Shown piece by piece: positions 22,294-33,352 of a stretch of 64,000 nucleotides of DNA; positions within the stretch are counted from its first letter, which is position 1; the number at the start of each line of letters is the position of its first letter. Location of the stretch: the NCBI GenBank assembly GCA_963693305.1, contig OY855904.1:32519742-32583741 (forward strand), given 5' to 3'. Both the position numbers and the translations under genes were made by a program. Under the pieces are notes generated by a model. The model was given only the letters and a program-made list of their open reading frames with translations, did not search any database and was not told where the DNA came from. This stretch comes from Meandrina meandrites (Eukaryota; Cnidaria; Anthozoa; Scleractinia; Meandrinidae).

Positions 22294-23244
22294 ATGGCAG
22301 CTGAGCTCTGTAATAACAAACTGGCCGAAAATGAAAAGCTTCTTCATTTTAACGGGACTTTTATGATAGCGTTTTGCGTTTTAAACCTGGCACTTTCGCT
22401 CGTCGCAACTCTTGGCAATTATGTTGTTATTCGCGCCTTGTCCAAAGCTTCATCGACACCAGGTACTCTAAAGAAGTTGTTCTTGAATCTTGCTGTCTCC
22501 GATTTTGCTGTGGGATTGTTTGCTCAGTTAATGCTTGGTATAATCATCGCAGTGATGTTGAATATGGCAGCCAGTGGAAACTACAACTTTGACGTCTTAT
22601 GTCCAAACATTTTAACTGTGTGTTTTTTCGTTATATATCTTCTCACTTGTGCATCGTTCTTGACCATTGTTATTATTGCCGTAGACAGATTTCTAGCAGT
22701 TTTTCTCCATCTCAGATATCAAGAGCTTGTCACCCCCAAAAGTGTTCTGATTGCATTGCTGTCTCTATGGTTAATAAGTATTGCTGCTGCTTCCATGTAC
22801 ATTATACTTCCTACTCAAAATAACATGCTAGTCGTGACTATTGAATTTGTTGGCGTTCTCGTAACAACCGTGGGATATATCCGTATTTACAAAGTTGTGA
22901 GATATCACCAGAATCAAATACAAAACCAGTTTCAACTGCAAGATAATCATAAAGTTGAGTTACTCCGAGAAAAGAAGTCGACGATAAATGCTTTGTTTGT
23001 GTACGTGGTTTTCGTCGCTTGTTTTGTTCCAAATTTATGCTGTATTATTTTACGAAGTGCAGATGGTCGTCGATTATCTTTTTTGGTAGCTAATCACGTC
23101 TCAGGTTTCCTAGTTCTTTTGAATTCTTCTTTAAACCCCATCATTTACTGTTGGCGATATCGCGAAATTCGTGAAATTGTGAAAGCCTTCGTCAAAAAGT
23201 TATTTGCCGCCGAGAATCCATTATCAGATGGATTGCAGTTATAA
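22294..23244 (+). CDS. Intact rhodopsin-class GPCR, intronless
   Basis: A complete 316-residue class A G-protein-coupled receptor in the plasma membrane. TM1 carries LGN (about residue 41), TM2 LAVSDFAVG, TM3 ends VDRFLAVFLHLRYQ (DRF in place of DRY), and TM5 runs into RIYKVVRYHQNQ. TM6 has ACFVPNLCC, where the usual CWxP tryptophan is Phe. TM7 has NPIIYCWR, followed by a short basic C-tail. The N-terminus is short with no signal peptide, and NYNFD lies in the first extracellular loop. The length suits small peptide/amine-type orphan receptors of the adenosine/melanocortin-like cnidarian expansion; the ligand is unknown. The first ATG precedes TM1 by about 25 residues and is the natural start. 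A pseudogene and a relic of paralogues flank it. Confidence 0.9.
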   Translation: MAAELCNNKLAENEKLLHFNGTFMIAFCVLNLALSLVATLGNYVVIRALSKASSTPGTLKKLFLNLAVSDFAVGLFAQLMLGIIIAVMLNMAASGNYNFDVLCPNILTVCFFVIYLLTCASFLTIVIIAVDRFLAVFLHLRYQELVTPKSVLIALLSLWLISIAAASMYIILPTQNNMLVVTIEFVGVLVTTVGYIRIYKVVRYHQNQIQNQFQLQDNHKVELLREKKSTINALFVYVVFVACFVPNLCCIILRSADGRRLSFLVANHVSGFLVLLNSSLNPIIYCWRYREIREIVKAFVKKLFAAENPLSDGLQL

Positions 23245-24330
23245 AGGACGTATCTTGGAAGAATACTGTCGGAAAAAAGTGTTCTATATTTGCTCACTTG
23301 CAAAGCAAACTGCAACCTATGACGAAAAGTCCAAGTGGTCAATCCCAAACAAGACGCCTTTCTGTCAGCAAGGTGGCAGCCAAAAGATAGCTGTCAAATT
23401 TATGGAAGAAGGCTCAGAACAAGATGGACCCGGACCATATGACATTAATTTGATAGTATTGGACGTGATTACCGTCTGTTGATTTAACATTCGTACAACG
23501 TTAAGTATGACACCTGCCAAGCTTTTTCCATTTATTACAATTACGAGTGTTAGGGCTCACATCTCCACGATTGACTTGCACCTTGGTTCATTCCTAGATT
23601 TGCAAGTTGTTTAAAGACAAAGCATAAAAGAAATAAAATGAAATGAAAATGCTTGTTGTCCATCTTTTCTCGACGATTTGTTGACGATTTGTCTCGACGA
23701 TTTGTTGACACAAGTACATTATTTAAAAATCCAACATTAAGCATTTAATGACTTGGTACCGAGCTATTCATACTTAAACAAAGAGGTCAGACCTGAAACT
23801 GTAGCCATTTACTCCATTCCCCTCATGTCAAATGGAAACAGAAAAGTTAAGCATGTCAACGATATTTGGCCCGTTCCAGTTTTATCTGTTCCATTCCGAA
23901 AAGGGTTCACAGGCGCCTATGCTGAACTTTCGAGAACGGAACGGATAAGAATCCGTTCCGTTCCCACTTTTCTCCTTCCTTTAACGTGTAAATGCTCGCC
24001 CTCTTTTCGCAACCGATCGGCGTCATTTTTTTCCTGAGCCTGTGCTATACGTCATCTGTTTACTGTAAACTGAAAGCGTCTGTGACAAAATGGCGGAGGA
24101 AGTACTGAACTAGTAAATAAAGAAATCGAGTAGTCACTGTATGCAAGGTCACACTGTGCTTGTTCTTGGAATTTGCCATAAGCTCCTTTCTACAGTAAAG
24201 TGTGGTAAAGGGTTTTGAGAGCAACAGCAGTAAGTTTGGATTTTCTCCTTTCTCTGTAGAAGAGACAACGAAAATGGCATACAGCTGTTCTCCATTGTGA
24301 TTGGATCTATAATCTCGAGTCCCCACCAGT
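23245..24330. other. Downstream region of GPCR
   Basis: AATAAA at 23,632-23,637 is a candidate polyadenylation signal for the receptor about 390 bases after its stop. A short palindrome, GGAACGGATAAGAATCCGTT, starts at about 23,937. No further gene recognised. Confidence 0.4.
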
Positions 24331-25200
24331 TTTCACTTCAGCGTTTCATTGTGTTCCAGGTACCGCCAGTCCAGTCCCTGAACTCTCCTTTCCTCACTTT
24401 ATATCAGACAACCCAGACGCGAGAAGAGAGTCAGGGATAACTTACCTGCGCATGTGCCATTTCCCCCCTTATGGGTTTCATTTTGGTCTCAAGGGAGGGA
24501 TTGAACTGAGTGTCAGCATGTTTGAAACTATATTCATTTCATTTTGAGTTCCCAGTTCTTTTAACTTAAGTTTCCTATTAAGTTCCCGTCTGTTTTAATT
24601 TCTGCGCTTCAATTCGAGTTCCCACCAGTGTTTAAACTGGTGCCTTCATTTTGAGTTCCCTCTTATCATAGCTTCTCCGTTTCATCTTGAGCCTGCTCCT
24701 GTTTTTTTTTTTTTTTTTAACTTCTGGGTTTCCTTTCGAGATCCTGCTTGCTATGTTATTTTATACGACTCAGTTTGAGTTACTACTTGTATTAAGTTAT
24801 TCTTTTCATTTTGAGTTTGTTCCTGTTTTTTTTTTAACTTTTGGGTTTTCATTTTGAGTTCCTGTTTACTATGTTAGTTTATACGCTTCCTTTCGAGATC
24901 CCACTTGTATCCCCTTTTTCGTTTCATTTTGAGTTTGCTCCTGTTTTTTTTTTTTTTTTTTTTTTTTAATTTCTGGGTTTCATTTCGAATTCCTCGCTAG
25001 TTAACTGCCGAGTTCATCTTTCATCTTCGGTGTTTCATCTTCCTCTTTAATCCACTTGTTTTATCTTCTGCGTTTCGTCTTGAATTCCCCATTGTTTTAA
25101 CATGTGAGTTTTATTTTGAGTTCCTGTTTTTGTTAACTTGTGCGATATATTATGAACTCTTGTTTGTTTTAACTTGTGCATTTCGCGATTGTTTTAACTC
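24331..25200. repeat. Degenerate pyrimidine-rich minisatellite-like tract
   Basis: Words such as TTTCATTTTGAGTTCC and CCTGTTTTTTTTTTAACTT recur many times with variable spacing, together with three long poly-T runs. It is strongly strand-biased towards T. This looks like an old, decayed tandem array; no coding is supported. Confidence 0.55.
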
Positions 25201-25252
25201 TGGGGCTTTGGTGGGTATTTTTCACCATATGACAGAATTATCTGTGCGACGA

Positions 25253-25360
25253 ATGTTTGGTGTAATACTCCCAGTCATAATAAAGGTAAGAGGCAATGAA
25301 GAATATAATTTTGACTTGTTTTATCAGTCAATTTTAATTTTAAATATTTGCATATTAATG
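25253..25360 (+). pseudogene. GPCR relic (TM2-TM3 region)
   Basis: The translated segment MFGVILPVIIK...YNFDLFYQSIL aligns without gaps to MLGIIIAVMLN...YNFDVLCPNIL of the intact receptor at 22.3 kb, with the loop signature YNFD kept. Nothing convincing of TM1 or TM4-TM7 remains. It is a third, much older member of the local receptor family. Confidence 0.5.
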
Positions 25361-25984
25361 ACACTTCAAAAATATAAATGTTTGTTTGGAATTTAGAACT
25401 GAAACTTACTGTCGATAATTAATGGTTAAACCAATGGATGAAATTTTGTTATTGTTTTTTATCATTACATCGTGTTTCTAGACAATTCGAGCCATTTTTG
25501 GTCAATTTATTTTACTATGTATTACATTAAAGCAGCGAAGAAGAATTCACGAGGCTTCAACATTCAACTCGCTTTGAGAATTACTCGAATTTTACCAAAA
25601 AACCTCCTTCCGCTGCCATTCTTAACCGCGTTGCCCTCGTGGTTCAATAAGGTAACAAACTGCCTGTGAAATAAAATCGCACATACCTTGTTTCTTTAAG
25701 GAATTAGCCACTCCGCAAAATCACATACCACTTTAAACTGGCCGCCATGAATGCGTGGAAAACACTTTACAGCTTTAGTTCCACATCAGCGCGGTCTGCA
25801 CTGGGTACTTGGTAAAAAGTGTATACCAAGTGGGCGAGGGGCACGACATTTTTGTACCGAGCTGATTTGGCTGTACCCATCACCTCGTGGGGACAAAAAT
25901 TCGCCGAGTAATGGGACAATAAAATGGTAATTAGGACAATAAAATGCCACGTCATAAGCCATGTTTGTCGACCAATTTAAATGC
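25361..25984. other. No gene recognised
   Basis: Spacer between the receptor relic and a MITE. No supported features. Confidence 0.35.
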
Positions 25985-26212
25985 CAGGGCACGGTTGCAT
26001 AAAGCAACTTAAGATTAAGTGGGATTTTCTGCAGCTACTCCCTGTGTTCCGGAAGGTGTTTTTACACACTATTATGGATAAATCAGCCGAATGCGGCTTA
26101 AAGAGTATGGGGAACACAATGCTAGTGCAAAAAAGATCTTAGGAACACAGAGAACAGTTGCACAAAATTCCACTTAATCGTAAGAATTGATGCTTTATGC
26201 TACCGGGCCCTG
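25985..26212. mobile_element. MITE with CAGGGC ends
   Basis: Inverted termini share GCATAAAGCA and GATTAAGTGG blocks: left CAGGGCACGGTTGCATAAAG and right (complement) CAGGGCCCGGTAGCATAAAG. About 228 bases, no coding. The CAGGG-type end suggests hAT, but I do not see a clean 8-bp duplication. Confidence 0.6.
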
Positions 26213-26419
26213 ATCCTTATATTCAACTACAGAAATGCTACTCGTAACAACTATCAATAAACGTCAATAAACGTCAATAAAGAGTCTCTTAAACGAATTA
26301 GTTAGCGTAAGTAAGGCAACTTCCCCACGTATGCACAAAGACAGACCAATGATATCAGCTTGCACCCATAAGCAAATCCCCTTTGCTTTGTAACTATACG
26401 TCCTATATTTCATACAAAC

Positions 26420-26739
26420 CTTGTTTATTCGATAAACAAAATTAGTCAAACTTCCTCCCACTCCATGGCCAGTTTGGTTATCAAACACCCAGCATCCTCC
26501 ACTCTTTCCGTATTTAGCGTACTTTTTCCTAGCATCCTTTCCGCCGAAGCACTCTCCACTAAATTGAATGGCGAAGTATTCGTAACCCTTGTCGTAAGCC
26601 ACTCGGGCGCACCGTTTCACTGTCAACTCCATTTTGGTCCAGATTATTTGTGATCGAAAGTTTGCGTAAAGATCAGACAGTGCCCGATCGTAGTAACTGT
26701 CGTGATAACAGCCGAGTGGTTGAAGACTTGGCACGTGAT
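26420..26739 (-). CDS. TSP1/WSC-like gene, exon 4: WSC-like module 2
   Basis: A 320-base exon: acceptor CATACACAG, donor AACAAG|GTTTGT. It encodes one complete four-cysteine module beginning LQPLGCYHDSYYDRALSDLY and including CARVAYDKGYEYFAIQF, GECFGGKD and a GGCW. The spacing resembles WSC/apple-like carbohydrate-associated modules that are common in secreted or surface proteins of cnidarians (family knowledge, moderate certainty). It joins the preceding exon in phase 1 and ends in phase 0. The final part of the gene is not identified: reading on without splicing gives about 50 more codons to a stop at about 26,264. Confidence 0.75.
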
Positions 26740-27066
26740 CTGTGTATGCATAGTCAGCCGCATAAGATGCATGAAAGTTTCCTTACTTAGATACCATACG
26801 CAAGCAAAGTATAGAGATAAGAAAGATATAAATTTATTTGACATGAGCACGAGATAAGAAAAAAAGTAAAATCTGAGTTCCTGACGTTCAGTAGTCGAAC
26901 CAATGGCCTTTCTTATACCAGTGGGATGATGTAACCACTGACCTGAAGCGAGCGAATTCATATGTGAGACACATTTTGCCTACATGTGCACTCTATTTTG
27001 GATCGGAAACGTGACAGGACATTGGGAAAGAGACTGTGTAAGATAGATTAACAAAAACAAACATAC

Positions 27067-27348
27067 CTAAAGCATAAACAAAGATGCTGTTTCCCATTCC
27101 AATACCGTCTTTACAATACGCGCCATCAGTTCCACTGATATAGTATCTGTGTCTTGTGTTGGGACCGGATAAACACCGGCCATTTTGGCCCAACGCGAAA
27201 AGTTTGTAATCTTTCGCATGAGCTAATTTTGCGCACTTTTTCACGACCTCATTCGTGTTATCCCACTTGATTTCTTTAGAGAAATCGCCGAGAACGTCTT
27301 GGAGATTATTAGCGCCAATGAAACAAGCCACTTGAATTCCTGGTGGAG
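27067..27348 (-). CDS. TSP1/WSC-like gene, exon 3: WSC-like module 1
   Basis: A 282-base exon: acceptor TTGATATAG, donor TTTAG|GTATGT. It encodes a second four-cysteine module (VACFIGANN, VVKKCAKLAHAKDYKLFAL, GRCLSG, AYCKDG), clearly the same family as the module in exon 4 but diverged. Phase 1 joins at both ends are consistent with exons 2 and 4. In an extracellular multidomain protein these modules would be expected to bind glycans or matrix, but the ligand is unknown. Confidence 0.75.
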
Positions 27349-28040
27349 CTATATCAATGGTAAAGAAAACAGAGGTAGTTTTCTTATATTCAATCAATTG
27401 GAAACAAAAATAGAATCTCAAAATATTTGAGGGAAGAGCTTTAGTAGACGGTAGCTTCAACCACAACCGCACCAATAGACAATTAATAGTAGCAAAGACG
27501 CTTTGTGAAACACCATAGTTATTTAGCATTTTACGAAATAATTGTGTAAACTCTTAAACTTGTGACACTCAAAAGAAATACTTGTTTTTGATTTGAACAG
27601 TCTTATTTATCAGCTATTAGCCAAAATATATTATAAGAGTAATTTGTGTTCAGACGGTTTCATAATCGAGGTTACCTGACTTCGACTGCATGGCACCATG
27701 ATGCGAATGACTTACGGTCTCAACTGCAAAACTTCGATTAAAATTGCTGTGAGTCAAACATTCCGGACAAATTGTTCATTAGATGTATAAAAATGGTTTG
27801 AGAAAAAGCTACTTCCTGCATTCTGAGGGTTCTTCCTAAATCCGCTTACGGATTCTTCCCATGCACCAGTAGATGAAGCCCTGTTAGTCTGATCCTAAGT
27901 TTGCATGACTCAACATCATTCCGGAAAGTTCAAATAAGTGAAATATAATTAATCACCCAGTGTTAATATTCATTGCCTTCATGTGTCAATATTTGATGAT
28001 AATGTGCAGGGGGTCACAATGATGTTTTCGATGCACTTAC

Positions 28041-28197
28041 GGTCACAGTGCTTGTCTTCGTTACAGACAGCTTTGGTAGGAGGTTTCATTGCATATCGAC
28101 AGAGCTCACTTGCCGCCGGTATGACTAGTCTCAGTTCGTCTGTTCGGATGCATTGTAATTTTCGTGTCATCAAACCCCCGCCACAAGTTTTAGAACA
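28041..28197 (-). CDS. TSP1/WSC-like gene, exon 2: TSP1 repeat
   Basis: A 157-base exon: acceptor GTTTTAG, donor GACC|GTAAGT. It encodes CSKTCGGGLMTRKLQCI through a CN...C ending, the CSxTCGxG core of a thrombospondin type-1 repeat of the ADAMTS/papilin C-terminal style. The Trp-Ser pair that begins this repeat is supplied by the end of the previous exon (LPWSE), and the junction is phase 0. This fits a secreted matrix protein. Confidence 0.8.
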
Positions 28198-28315
28198 CTA
28201 AAACAAAAGTAAACAAACTTCAAATACATGTGTTATAACTCTGGTCGCCATTAAACACTTTCGTCGTTCACTATTTGATTAAATAATGGCACATTTTAAA
28301 AATATTTTAATTTAC

Positions 28316-28529
28316 CTCCGACCAAGGCAATGACCTCCATTCTGCTGGACATAAAACTTCATTACAGTGCTGAAACAGAGGCACCATTGGTTTCGAGCTT
28401 ATGTTACAGGACGATTCGTGAACTGTTTCATAATGAGAGTCATTTGTTTGTTTTCGACAGTAAAGAAGCCGGGAATGGCTTCCATTTCCACACGTTTTTG
28501 AGCACTTGTTCCATTCTGTTAGATGCCAC
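28316..28529 (-). CDS. TSP1/WSC-like gene, exon 1 seen: TSP1 repeat
   Basis: A 214-base exon: acceptor CTTTACAG, donor CGGAG|GTAAAT. It encodes WHLTEWNKCSKTCGNGSHSR, then a conserved Cys spacing to VLCPAEWRSLPWSE. It is a full TSP1 module plus the first residues of the next one, the usual exon layout of ADAMTS-like and papilin-like genes. The exon begins one base into a codon, so at least one upstream exon must exist. None was found between here and the TTAA element starting at 29,024, so the 5' part may lie beyond 33.4 kb or outside the window. No protease domain is visible. Confidence 0.8.
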
Positions 28530-28904
28530 CTGTAAAGTTCAATAAAACTCTCTTTTTTTTCGCTCTGTTTAAAATCCTAGGAACCCTCTGTATAAGTTAG
28601 AATTCTTCAACATTGGGTTGGCATGAAAATTAAAATGGTACCGTTCCACGAAATCTTTAACTCCCCTCATTAATCTAAATTGAGAGAGGGACGCAAATTG
28701 AAACTCAACTGCGTGCATGTAGCTCCTATTCACTTTAGATCACTTACTCATGGACACTAGTAACACTGCCACTGGCCTGAATAGTGTCATACACTTGAAA
28801 AGAGAAAAGATGTATTTTAAATTGATAATTTCATTTTGTTATGTTTGCATAATTTCGGTTTATAAAGAGTCCCCACTTTAAAGGCTAATTGTTCAATGGT
28901 GCAA

Positions 28905-29023
28905 TAATATCGGAGACGAACACGGCAGTTTCGTTGCAAGCTTAGTCCAACACCACCGACATACACATTATATGAATTATCACCGAACATCAATTTCTCT
29001 CTTTCCATCGGTGTAGCCTTTAA
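28905..29023. repeat. Older repeat split by a TTAA element, left part
   Basis: Matches 59,072-59,215 (for example CGGTGTAGC just before TTAA). The right part continues at 33,349-33,400 and matches 59,212-59,265. The copy at 59 kb is uninterrupted and shows what the target looked like before insertion. Confidence 0.7.
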
Positions 29024-30045
29024 GAGTGACAGTCCGTAAGAATCCAACAAATTCTTAAATTCGCGGCAGGGTGGAAAAATCAATTTCGCGCATATTTTTT
29101 TGTTTGGTAGGCTAGGGTATAGCTAAATTCACTGGATAGTTTTTTTGGTCAAATGTCCTTTTATTTTTGAGAAAAATTCAAATAACGAAATTCCGTTAAA
29201 ATCGCCATTTGAGGCAATGAATTATTACACAGGTTTGAGAACCTCGCATGCAAAGACAAATCATTCCACCTCCTTTAAAACACTCAAACCTGTTTTAGCA
29301 ATCTCTTAACATCTGTTAGAATGATTTTGGTAAATACTGAGTTGTTCTTTGGATACAAAATAATTTAATTTCGAACGCTTATAGTTCACTGCAGTAAAAG
29401 TGCTTCGTGGATTGTATTAATTTTCACCATGTGGTACACCTTCAAATGGGCTAGGCTTCTGGTGGTTGACGTTTAGAAGGATGGTCTAGAGACTCCTGCA
29501 AAAATTTCTTTGGGCAAATGATTTAGAGCGATGCGAGAGCTTTTCAAAGTTCGTTAAAAATGCAAATATTTGACCTTCCCAATCAACATTCCATTTGGAG
29601 GTCAAACATATATTTTAGTCTGCACCACTTCATTTAACTCATAACAAGTTGGAATAGGCAGAGTGGAAAACATTTCGAAGAGTTCTTACCTTAGTTACTG
29701 TAGAAGACAGGTAGAATGCCAGATTTTAGTGCGATTCTCTCAGTCATTAGTCGCATGTATGCGGTTTATATGTAGTTTTGTTTGTTTAACGTCCAATGAA
29801 AACCGTCAACTTGCAACATGTTCCGGGCGATGGTTGAATAACTTTTCCCCATATTTTCAGAACAACCAGAACAACTGTATTTCTTCAACCTCTAAGGCCC
29901 TTCTTGAATGTTGCGTGGTCTTTAGTACACTAAAACATTTACATCCGACCGACCGATCGCTGTGAGGACAGGACGCAAACAGCAGTGATCTTATCAGGCG
30001 TTCCTTACTAGTCGTCACGCAATGCTGTCATCGCCCTTTTTTTTT

Positions 30046-30072
30046 GGGGGGGGGGGGGGGGGGGAGGGGGGG
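30046..30072. repeat. Poly-G tract
   Basis: Nineteen G, one A, then seven G. A likely G-quadruplex former on the plus strand, located near the inner end of the left inverted repeat. Confidence 0.9.
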
Positions 30073-30420
30073 TGAAGCAAGGGCGAAACTAGTCGATTTC
30101 GGTGGTCTAAATAAAATAGTGATTTATTAAATAATTTGTTAACAGAAGATCGCTACTCTCTACCTTTCTTATAGAAGACAATTAAGAAAATTCTTTTTCT
30201 TCATTTCATAATTAATTCACAGTAATTGCTTTTTTGTTTTGTTTTTCTCTTTCACATATTTCAGCCTTCACCCGTTTTTGTTTCTTCTCTTTTCGTTTAT
30301 CGGTTTTACCCTCTTTGTGCCCCATTTGATAATTCTCCTGTCTTCACTTATTTTCGTATTAAAATACGAAAATAAGAAATAATACAAAGATTGTTTGACC
30401 ATAAGGAGAGAAAAAATTCT

Positions 30421-30490
30421 GAGTCCCAGATGGGATTTGAATCCACGACCCTCTGAGTTCTAGATTGCATGCTCTAATTGTTGTTTCCTT
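30421..30490 (-). mobile_element. tRNA-like SINE fragment
   Basis: On the minus strand it reads AGAGCATGCAATCTAGAACT, then GGATTCAAATCC, resembling the anticodon-to-T-arm part of a tRNA with a one-base-variant B-box. No intact A-box or cloverleaf is seen, so it is not called as a tRNA gene. Confidence 0.5.
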
Positions 30491-30934
30491 TTCTTGATAT
30501 CTTTTTTGTTTCGGGTTAGGTCCAATTTTTTTTTTTTTTTTTTTTTTTTTTTGCTTTTCTCGTCTTTTCTTCTTTTCCTTGTCCGTGACTCATCTTTTTA
30601 TCACTGTTATCGTCAATGCAGAAGTAGATTTTCCGAGCGCGTTCCGAATATCTAGCTATATAGGTGCCATATGCATGCTTGTGGACTGCTAAGCATGGCG
30701 TTGGTTGTCCGTGGGGGGATGGGGAAGAACGTCGGCACTTTTTTGGAGACATGTGCTAATCAAGCCGTTGCTAAGAACATCCCCATGAACTTTTGTTTTT
30801 CTCGGAACTTTTTTTGTATTAACTGCATGTATGCACGTCTGTAGAATATGAACAGAAGCTTTGTTACTGCGCACACTCGGTTGCGCGGCACCTCTATGTC
30901 GCACTTCCAAGACCTTTTCCAAAGGCCTTGTCTT

Positions 30935-30949
30935 CCCCCCCCCCCCCCC
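30935..30949. repeat. Poly-C tract
   Basis: Fifteen C followed by further C-rich sequence to 30,960. Part of the interior of the 4.3-kb TTAA element. Confidence 0.9.
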
Positions 30950-31297
30950 TCCCCCCTCCCCAACTCCCACGGTTCTCAAAAATGAAACTTTGGTCTCTTT
31001 TTGTGGTAGAAACACACAACCAAACTGCCTCACGGAAAACTCAAGATAAGGTAATGCTCGGCAATATAGCATATAGGTGAGTCATATGCGGACCAGTGGA
31101 CCTTTATATTTGTTGATGTGTAATTTATATACGGCGGATTTATAATTAGGGGCTACCACACCCCACAACAAGCACTCTTCCCGAGAAACTGAATACTGTC
31201 AAACCACCTTGTCAGTATTCTCCTGCCTCTGCCTTTGAGCTTTTCAAACAAAATGGTCAAATAACAATTAAACAAGAAAAAATAAAAGATAAAAAAA

Positions 31298-31398
31298 AAT
31301 CTCGGCTATGGTTTTGGCGTTCGCCCACTCAGCGCCTCATTTTGCTCGCCGAGAATCCCGTCGTGTCCGCTCGCATGCTGCCAAAACCAAAGCCGAGA
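31298..31398. repeat. Hairpin with GAGAGCCTGCTCGCAG edge
   Basis: Arms AATCTCGGCTATGGTTTTGG and its near complement face each other over about 100 bases. The right side runs into GAGAGCCTGCTCGCAG, a word also seen in altered form at 50,232-50,305. Confidence 0.5.
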
Positions 31399-31543
31399 GC
31401 CTGCTCGCAGACTAAAATACCCACAGTATTTAACCAAAAATGTAACTTTTCAAGGTTTAGACCACTGCCAAAAACCTTGTACGATCCTGAACTTACTCTA
31501 CGTTGGATCAAACTAGATCCTCACCAGTCAAAAGAAAAGAACA

Positions 31544-31636
31544 TATAGAAATGTTGCAAGGACTGGTCAGACCAAATACGCCTTTTGTACACACGTTGTC
31601 TGCATTGTCTGACCAGTCCTTGCAATATTTCTATGT
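31544..31636. repeat. 28-bp stem hairpin
   Basis: GCAAGGACTGGTCAGA and its complement, with flanking CATAGAAAT blocks, form a stem of about 28 bp around a 37-base loop. Probably a small MITE. Confidence 0.55.
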
Positions 31637-33352
31637 TTCAAAAGTGCAAATATACACTAGGGGAATTCTGCTATGAAGGGCTCAGCTAAACAGCTCACCG
31701 ACACCAAAAAATATTCTGTTTGTTTTGTTTCGTGACTGACTGAGTATGGAATCCAACAAGAGCACGAAGTTATTTTTTTTAATTTGATTTTATATATTTT
31801 TGTGGTAGAGGTAGGAATCTTGCCCAGTGTCAAATTTGGCAGTGTCTGCTAAATATAAATTAAACTACTTAATAAATCGAACAAAATCTGTGGAATTTGA
31901 ATCCAGAACAGCAACATATGTAACAAAATTTGTTCTTGGGAGAAAATCGCTTAATTTCATTTTTGTAACCACTAAGTAAACAAACCATAGTCACGTTAAG
32001 ACCTCCGTTAATTACTTGGCGCCTTTTGTTTCCTGTCGGGCGGAACACACGAATAAAGATTTTTAAACTGATATATAATCAACCGGCAAATTTGCTAACA
32101 GAAAATAAAAGGACATTATTCTTTCAAGGCCTTCGTCGGTGGTATTACTGGAATACGATTATGCGGTTATAAACCTAAAACTATTGATAGCATTTCTGTT
32201 GGCCCTTTTCTTAACTTGTTTAAATTCAGTATGATAATTTTAACGTTCCCAACGACCCAATGTGCACAACCAAGTTTATACATTTTCCTGAATTTCAGAA
32301 AGAAGACTAAACTTTCCTAAATTCATCACTTTTTTAATTGTTGTTAGGGTACCGAAATCGGCAACTTTTTTCTTTCCCACACCCCCTTAAATGCCGATGA
32401 CAGCATTGCGTGACGCCTAATAAGATTAAGCACCGAAATGTTTGTTCTCACAGCGATCAGTCGGTCGGATGTAAATATTTTAGTGTACTTCAAACTAAGC
32501 AACATTCAAGAAGGGCCTTAGAGGTCGAAGAAATACAGTGGTTCTGAAGATATGGGGGGAAATTTATTCGACTATCGCCCGGAAACATGTTGACAAATGG
32601 ACGTTGAACAAACAGAACTACGCATAAACAGCATGCATGCAACGTATGACTGAGAGAATCGCGCTAAAATCGGGAATTAGACCTGTCTTCTGAAGCAACT
32701 AAGGTAAGAACACTTCGAAATGTTTTTCCTTGTGCCTATTCCAACCTATTTTGAGTTAAATGAAGTGTTGCGGACTAAAATATATGTTTGACCTCCAAAT
32801 GGCATGTTGATCAGGAAGGTCAAATATTTGCATTTTTAACGAACTTTGAAAAGCTCTCGCATCGCTCTAAATCATTTGCCCAAAGAAATTTTTGCAGAAG
32901 TTTCTAGACCATCCTCCTACACGTCAACCACCATTTGAAGGTGTACCACATGGTGAAAATTAATACAATCCAAGAAGCACTTTTACTGCAGTGAACTATA
33001 AGCGTTCGAAATTAAATTATTTTGTATCCAAAGAACAACTCAATATTTACCAAAATCATTCTAACAGATGTTAAGAGATTGCTAAAACAGGTTTGAGTGT
33101 TTTAAAGGAGGTGGAATGATTTGTCTTTGCATGCGAGGCTCTCAAACCTGTGTAATAATTCATTGTTTCAAATGGCGATTTTAACGGAATTTCGTTATTT
33201 GAATTTTTCTCTGAAATAAAAGGACATTTGACCAAAAAAACTATCCAGTGAATTTAGTTATATCCTAGCCTACCAAACATAAAAATATGAGCGAAATTGA
33301 TTTTTCCACCCTTGCCGCGATATATGTGATTCTAAGGGACATGCCCTCTTAA

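Larger units (their letters stand above)
29024..33348. mobile_element. 4.3-kb TTAA element with ~1-kb inverted repeats
   Basis: TTAA at 29,020-29,023 and 33,349-33,352 flanks termini GAGTGACAGTCCGTAAGAA and (complement) GAGGGCATGTCCCTTAGAA. Long imperfect inverted repeats extend to about 30,110 on the left and about 32,340 on the right. The 2.2-kb interior holds a tRNA-related SINE fragment, hairpins and G/C tracts but no transposase that I can recognise. The insertion is proved by the paralogous empty site at 59,212-59,215. Confidence 0.8.

Noticed and set aside
30421..30490. Possible tRNA gene
   Set aside because: Only a B-box-like part is visible; no A-box, acceptor stem or complete cloverleaf.
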